Below are positions 59,923-64,000 of a stretch of DNA of 64,000 nt, one piece after another. Both the position numbers and the translations under genes were made by a program. The number at the start of each line of letters is the position of its first letter. The stretch's first letter is position 1. The notes under the pieces were generated by a model. That model was not told the DNA's origin and ran no database searches. It was given only the letters and a program-made list of their open reading frames with translations. Origin of the DNA: JAVBMJ01 sp031551275 (lineage in GTDB: Bacteria; Bacteroidota; Bacteroidia; Bacteroidales; Rikenellaceae); assembly GCA_031551275.1 (NCBI GenBank), contig JAVBNX010000007.1, positions 1 to 64,000 of the forward strand, in the 5' to 3' direction.

Positions 59923-60026
59923 ATCCCGGCTCTCCGCCAAAGGGATACAATAGCAGACAAACAACCTCGCCAAATATTTTGTAATCCTTATATTTCGTGC
60001 CTCGGGGTGCATTTCCCTAACAATTG

Positions 60027-60057
60027 TTTGTTTTTCCCAGATATTTTCCGACCTTTG
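60027..60057 (+). promoter_or_regulatory. Promoter of the kdu genes
   Basis: TTTG at 60027-60030, 19-base spacer, GACCTTTG at 60050-60057 (one mismatch to TAnnTTTG); kduI ATG at 60117. Between this and the operator (59923-60026) I see nothing further. Confidence 0.5.
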
Positions 60058-60116
60058 CAAGAATTCCGGGCACGTGCACGGAAATAGCGGAAAAAACCAA
60101 TAAAAAACATACGATC

Positions 60117-60959
60117 ATGAAAACCAATTGCCAGGTCAGGCACGCTTCCCACTTCGAAGACGCCAAATCCTACGACACCCAAAAGCTCCGCGAGCACTAC
60201 CACGTCCCCACGGTCATGGTCCCCGACGAAGTGAACATGGTCTACTCCATGTTCGACCGCATCATCGCCGGTGGCGCCATGCCGGTCAACGAGAAACTCC
60301 TGTTGGAGGCCCCAGAGATCCTGCGTGCCCCCCACTTTACCTCGCGCCGCGAGCTGGGCATCATCAACACCGGGGGAGCCGGCACGGTCACGGTCGACGA
60401 CAAAGTCTACAAGCTCGCCCACAAGGAGGGCCTCTACATCGGCCGCGGCGACAAAAAGGTGGTCTTCGCCTCCGACGACGCGAAAAACCCGGCTATGTTC
60501 TACTTCAACTCCGCCACCGCGCACACCTCCTACCCCGATAAGGTCATTACCAAGAAGGACGCCGTGGTCCTGGACCTGGGATCCTCCGAGACCTGCAACC
60601 ATAGGATCATCAACCGCATGATCGTCCAGGAGGTCGTCCAGACGTGCCAACTCCAGATGGGTATGACCGAGCTCCAGACCGGCAGCGTGTGGAACACCAT
60701 GCCCGTGCACACCCACGACCGCCGCATGGAGGTCTACTACTACTTCGATTTGCCCGAAGAGCAGATGGTCTGCCACTTCATGGGCCAGCCCGAGGAGACG
60801 CGCCACCTCTGGATGAAAAACCAACAGGCGGTCATCTCCCCCCAATGGTCGATCCACTCGGCATGCGCCACGGCTTCCTACACCTTTATCTGGGGCATGG
60901 CGGGCGAGAACCTCGACTACAGCGACATGGACGGATTCAAAACAATCGACATAAAATAA
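60117..60959 (+). CDS. kduI: 5-dehydro-4-deoxy-D-glucuronate isomerase
   Basis: 280 aa, the usual KduI length. Converts 5-keto-4-deoxyuronate, from unsaturated oligouronides, to 2,5-diketo-3-deoxygluconate. Double cupin with zinc ligands around MPVHTHDRRMEVYYYFD, plus the N-terminal YDTQKLREHYHVP and SASPQWSIHSA-like region (here ISPQWSIHSACATASY). It is followed after 7 bases by kduD, the next step. Confidence 0.96.
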   Translation: MKTNCQVRHASHFEDAKSYDTQKLREHYHVPTVMVPDEVNMVYSMFDRIIAGGAMPVNEKLLLEAPEILRAPHFTSRRELGIINTGGAGTVTVDDKVYKLAHKEGLYIGRGDKKVVFASDDAKNPAMFYFNSATAHTSYPDKVITKKDAVVLDLGSSETCNHRIINRMIVQEVVQTCQLQMGMTELQTGSVWNTMPVHTHDRRMEVYYYFDLPEEQMVCHFMGQPEETRHLWMKNQQAVISPQWSIHSACATASYTFIWGMAGENLDYSDMDGFKTIDIK

Positions 60960-60966
60960 AAAAGCA

Positions 60967-61761
60967 ATGGAAGGATTAAAAGTTTTCAGCCTCGAAGGTA
61001 AGACGGCCCTGATCACGGGCGGAACCCACGGTATCGGCATGGCCATCGCCAAAGGCCTGGCTTCGGCGGGCGCCAAGATCGTCGTGAACGACATCATGGC
61101 CGACAAGTTGGAATCGGCCAAGGCGGAGTACGCCAAGGACGGCATCCAGATCGCGACCTACCTCTGCGACGTAACCAACGAGGAGCAGGTCAACACCATG
61201 ATCGCCGACATCGAGGCCAACCTGGGCGGCGTCGACATCCTGGTCAACAACGCGGGCATCATCAAGCGCGTCCCCTCGGGCGAGCTCTCGCTGGCGGATT
61301 GGAAGATGGTAATCGACATCGACCTGACCGCGCCTTTCATCCTCTCGAAGGCCGTCTTTCCCGGCATGAAGAAGCGCGGAGGCGGCAAGATCATCAACAT
61401 GTGCTCGATGATGAGCGAGTTGGGCCGCGACACGGTAGCCTCCTACGCGGCAGCCAAGGGCGGGTTGAAGATGCTGACCAAGAACCTGGCCACCGAGTGG
61501 GCGAGGTACAACATCCAGGTCAACGGCATCGGCCCCGGCTACATCGAGACCGCCCAGACCGCGCCCATCCGCGTGGCCGGCCACCCGTTCAACGACTTCA
61601 TCATCAAGCGCACCCCCGCCATGCGCTGGGGCACGACCGACGATCTGGTCGGCGGCGCGATCTACCTGGCCTCCAAGGCTTCCGACTTTGTCAACGGCCA
61701 TGTCCTGTACATCGACGGCGGCATCCTCGCCTGCCTGGGCAAAGCCTCGAACGAAGAGTAG
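60967..61761 (+). CDS. kduD: 2-dehydro-3-deoxy-D-gluconate 5-dehydrogenase
   Basis: 264 aa short-chain dehydrogenase. NAD(P) site TGGTHGIGMAIAKGLA, NNAG, catalytic Ser in MCSMMSELG, and YAAAKGGLKMLT with Tyr and Lys. Reduces the KduI product to KDG. Close SDR relatives include gluconate 5-dehydrogenase, but the kduI partner fixes the role. Confidence 0.92.
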   Translation: MEGLKVFSLEGKTALITGGTHGIGMAIAKGLASAGAKIVVNDIMADKLESAKAEYAKDGIQIATYLCDVTNEEQVNTMIADIEANLGGVDILVNNAGIIKRVPSGELSLADWKMVIDIDLTAPFILSKAVFPGMKKRGGGKIINMCSMMSELGRDTVASYAAAKGGLKMLTKNLATEWARYNIQVNGIGPGYIETAQTAPIRVAGHPFNDFIIKRTPAMRWGTTDDLVGGAIYLASKASDFVNGHVLYIDGGILACLGKASNEE

Positions 61762-61810
61762 TGCACGATTTTTGCCGTAGGTGGTTTACCTATATTAAAA
61801 CTCAACTTGC

Positions 61811-62932
61811 ATGAAAAAGCTCATTTTATTCGCCGCCGTCCTCTTTGTAGCGGCAGCTTGCACCCCCAAAAACGAAGCGATCGTCGAGGTGGGCAACCCT
61901 TTGAGCATCGAGCGCGCCCATGAGACCGTCGAGGTACTCTGGGCCAACCTGACCGAAAGGGTCCCCGACCTGACCCCCGAGAACGTGATGGTCTACGGCC
62001 CCGTGGGCGAGGAAATACCTTCGCAGGTTCTTTACGCCGAGGGTAGCGCCGACCCCGTCGCGCTGATCTTCCAGGCCACAGTCAAACCCGACGACGTGAC
62101 CGAGTACTACGTCCGCAAGGGCGAACCCCAAAAGTACGCTCCCCAGGTCCACGGCCGCTACGTGCCCGAGCGCATGGACGACTACGCCTGGGAGAACGAC
62201 CTGGTGGCTTTCCGCCTCTACGGTCCGGCCCTGGAGGTGGAACTGGTCAGCCCCGGCATCGACGTGTGGAGCAAGGGCACCCCGAACCTGATCATCGACA
62301 AGTGGTACGCCCTGAACGACTACCACCAGAACCACGGCGAGGGCCTGGACGCCTACAAGGTGGGCCCGACCCTGGGCGCGGGCAGCGTGGCCCCCTACTA
62401 CGACAACCAACTGGTCATGAGCCGCAACTACACCGAGTGGGAGACCCTGTGTAACGGCCCGATCCGCACGAGCTTCCGTCTGACCTACGCCCCCTGGCAG
62501 GTGGGCGAGGGAATGGTCAGCCAGACCAAGATCGTCTCCCTTGACGCGGGCACGCGCTTCAGCCGCATGACCAACATCTACCACGGCGACTTCGCTTCGC
62601 TGGAGGTTACCCCCGGCATCTCGGTCCACGAGAACGCCCGGGTTACCCTCGACGCCGACTTCGTCGCCCTGACCGAGCCCGCCTCCGATTTGAGGGATCC
62701 CTCCTCCGCGGGCGATATCTCGATCGCCGTGATCGTCCCCGAAGCGCAGCGCACCTTCGAGGCCCTGGATCACGCCCTGGCCCTGACCTCGGTCGCCCCG
62801 GAGCAACCCATGACCTACTGGATGGGTGCCGGCTGGGCCAACGCCGGGATCGCCGATGACGCCGCCTGGCTCGATACGGTCACGACCGAAGTGCAGAAGA
62901 TCCGCAACCCCTTGACGGTAAGGATCCGCTAA
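61811..62932 (+). CDS. DUF4861 lipoprotein
   Basis: 373 aa. Lipobox AAAC (Cys 17). Fits DUF4861: VSVERAHETVEV-like start, VYYVRKGEP-like strands, RYVPERMDDYAWENDLVAFRLYGPAL, GIDVWSKGTPNLIIDKWY, and GAGSVAPY. These beta-sandwich proteins accompany polysaccharide-lyase and uronate genes; some resemble carbohydrate lyases, but activity is unproven. It is 49 bases after kduD and ends at a strong terminator, closing the kdu unit. Confidence 0.85.
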   Translation: MKKLILFAAVLFVAAACTPKNEAIVEVGNPLSIERAHETVEVLWANLTERVPDLTPENVMVYGPVGEEIPSQVLYAEGSADPVALIFQATVKPDDVTEYYVRKGEPQKYAPQVHGRYVPERMDDYAWENDLVAFRLYGPALEVELVSPGIDVWSKGTPNLIIDKWYALNDYHQNHGEGLDAYKVGPTLGAGSVAPYYDNQLVMSRNYTEWETLCNGPIRTSFRLTYAPWQVGEGMVSQTKIVSLDAGTRFSRMTNIYHGDFASLEVTPGISVHENARVTLDADFVALTEPASDLRDPSSAGDISIAVIVPEAQRTFEALDHALALTSVAPEQPMTYWMGAGWANAGIADDAAWLDTVTTEVQKIRNPLTVRIR

Positions 62933-62951
62933 AACCCGAATGCGAAAAAGC

Positions 62952-62983
62952 AAAGGATCGCCCCCGGGCGATCCTTTCTTTTT
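62952..62983 (+). terminator. Terminator of the kdu unit
   Basis: Perfect stem AAAGGATCGCCC/GGGCGATCCTTT with a 2-base centre, followed by CTTTTT. It lies 19 bases past the DUF4861 stop and 20 before the convergent GH97 stop. Confidence 0.85.
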
Positions 62984-63003
62984 GCCGGTACTTTCATCCC
63001 GCT

Positions 63004-64000
63004 CTATCTTTTGACGATCCGTGCCGCCCACCCGCCGCCGGAAACCATGGAGATCGTCAGCTTGCGGTCGGCGGGAATATCCACGACCTCCTTTTTATAG
63101 TCCCGCGCGGCCCGGTCGGCATTCGCTCCGTCGCGAAACACTTCCGCCTTGAAATTTCCCTCGCCGAGAAAGGAGAGGTCGAGTTCCAGTTCACGTGCAT
63201 CCCAATTGGTCATCGATCCGATATACCACGCTTCACCCTTTTGGCGGGCGATGGTGACGTATTTCGCGATCTCCCCGTTCAGCACGATGGTCTGTTCCCA
63301 GACCGTGGGCACTGCGGCGATAAAGGAGGTGTATTCCCCCTCCCGGATATAATCGGATGGGGAGTCGCAGAGCATACACAATGGCGATTCAAAGATCACG
63401 TACTGGGCCATCTGGCGGCAGCGCGTCCCCTGGCTGGTCGGGTCGGCTCCGGATTGGAAATCTTTTTGGATCGCGTTGCGCGTCGCGCCCTGCGTGTAGT
63501 CCATCGGCCCGGCTACCTGCCGCACGAAGGGAATGGTTACGTCGTAGGTGACCTGGTCGATCCCCCTGGCCCATTTCATCTGTTCCATACCGTGCACCCC
63601 CTCGAAATTGAGCACGTTGGGCCATGTGCGGTTCAGTCCCGTGGGCTTGTACGTGCCGTGGAAATCGATTATCAAGCCGTATTTCGCCGCGGTTTGCGCC
63701 ACGCGGCGGTGGTAGTCGACGGCGATCTGGTCGTCCCGGTCCATGTAGTCTACCTTGAAGCCTTTGATGCCCATAGCGGCGTAGTGGCGGCAGATCTCGT
63801 CCATCGCCGGCTCGAAGGCCCGGCATCCCGCCCAGAGCATAACGCCCACGTTCTTCTCACGGGCGTAGCCGACCAGCATTTCCAGGTCGATTTGGGGAAC
63901 GACCTCCCGCAGATCGGCGGCGTAGGATACGGTCCACCCGTCGTCGAGCAGGATGTACTCGATGCCGAATTTCGATGCGAAGTCGATGAAGTACTTATAG
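63004..64000 (-). CDS. Glycoside hydrolase family 97, C-terminal part (cut by window edge)
   Basis: The last 332 residues; the frame stays open to base 64000, so the N-terminal beta domain and start lie outside. The barrel part has YILLDDGWTVSYAAD at the edge, MLWAGCRAFEPAMDE, GIKGFKVDYMDRDDQ, IIDFHGTYKPTGLNRTWPNVLNFEGVHG, and WEQTIVLNGEIAKYVTIARQKGEAWYIGSMTNWDAR. The Asp in KVDYMD marks retaining GH97 enzymes (alpha-galactosidase type) rather than the inverting SusB type; this is inference. It converges on the kdu unit. Confidence 0.9.
   Translation of the reverse strand, partial: YKYFIDFASKFGIEYILLDDGWTVSYAADLREVVPQIDLEMLVGYAREKNVGVMLWAGCRAFEPAMDEICRHYAAMGIKGFKVDYMDRDDQIAVDYHRRVAQTAAKYGLIIDFHGTYKPTGLNRTWPNVLNFEGVHGMEQMKWARGIDQVTYDVTIPFVRQVAGPMDYTQGATRNAIQKDFQSGADPTSQGTRCRQMAQYVIFESPLCMLCDSPSDYIREGEYTSFIAAVPTVWEQTIVLNGEIAKYVTIARQKGEAWYIGSMTNWDARELELDLSFLGEGNFKAEVFRDGANADRAARDYKKEVVDIPADRKLTISMVSGGGWAARIVKR

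Noticed and set aside
1..64000. CRISPR array, tRNA or rRNA genes, insertion sequence, riboswitch
   Set aside because: No regularly spaced repeats, cloverleaf sequences, transposase frames or known riboswitch cores were noticed in the gaps.

Overview
The window looks like chromosome from a GC-rich member of the Bacteroidales, most like Rikenellaceae/Alistipes (an inference from gene content, not from a database match). The evidence is the Bacteroidetes-type promoter (TAnnTTTG near -7, often TTTG near -33) before many genes, families typical of the group (PG0541, NigD-like, DUF3467, DUF4861, GH97, TonB plug proteins), frequent secreted lipoproteins, and short or absent intergenic gaps. No rRNA, tRNA, CRISPR array, transposase or integrase was seen.

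Layout. 1-10 kb: secreted endonuclease/phosphatase, a GNAT-membrane fusion, an erythromycin-esterase-like protein, a patatin/beta-barrel protein, pheS, a TPR lipoprotein, orphan rhaD and a 56-aa winged-helix protein. 10-14.5 kb: nucleoside transporter, then a coupled operon cvpA-lpxH-thyA-folA. 14.5-21 kb: a GH2 protein lacking both catalytic glutamates, a cation/proton antiporter, a NapH/NapG-like Fe-S fusion and an Fe-S aldo/keto reductase. 21-30 kb: DUF3089 lipoprotein, a TonB-plug protein with no barrel, an S9 peptidase, NUDIX, then pyrE, SRPBCC, GNAT and murF.

30.1-35.3 kb is the most unusual part: a 5.2 kb phage head cassette (ClpP-like protease with a scaffold-like tail, major capsid protein, unknown 162-aa protein, portal, DUF6712 protein, holin, spanin-like protein). 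It is wedged between murF and rfbC with no terminase, tail, endolysin, integrase or att site, yet every reading frame is intact. An intrinsic terminator separates the capsid genes from portal, and an AT-rich patch precedes an internal ATG that would start a free scaffold.

35-50 kb is mostly housekeeping: rfbC, DUF1003, a biotin-dependent carboxyltransferase, a lipoprotein with a (CxCxxx)3 tail, glycosyltransferase, aspartate kinase, prolyl oligopeptidase, birA, a fused OlsF/GlsF-like lipid synthase, uvrC, DUF3467 and an AI-2E-family exporter. 50-60 kb: a NigD-like lipoprotein, a secreted protein with recurring NG repeats, greA with a hairpin in its leader, and a TetR-TolC-MFP-RND-PG0541 efflux operon with a clear operator. 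60-64 kb: uronate catabolism (kduI, kduD, DUF4861) and a GH97 enzyme cut by the window edge. Two 124-bp copies of a long palindromic repeat (10.4 and 48.7 kb) each follow a small gene in a convergent gap.
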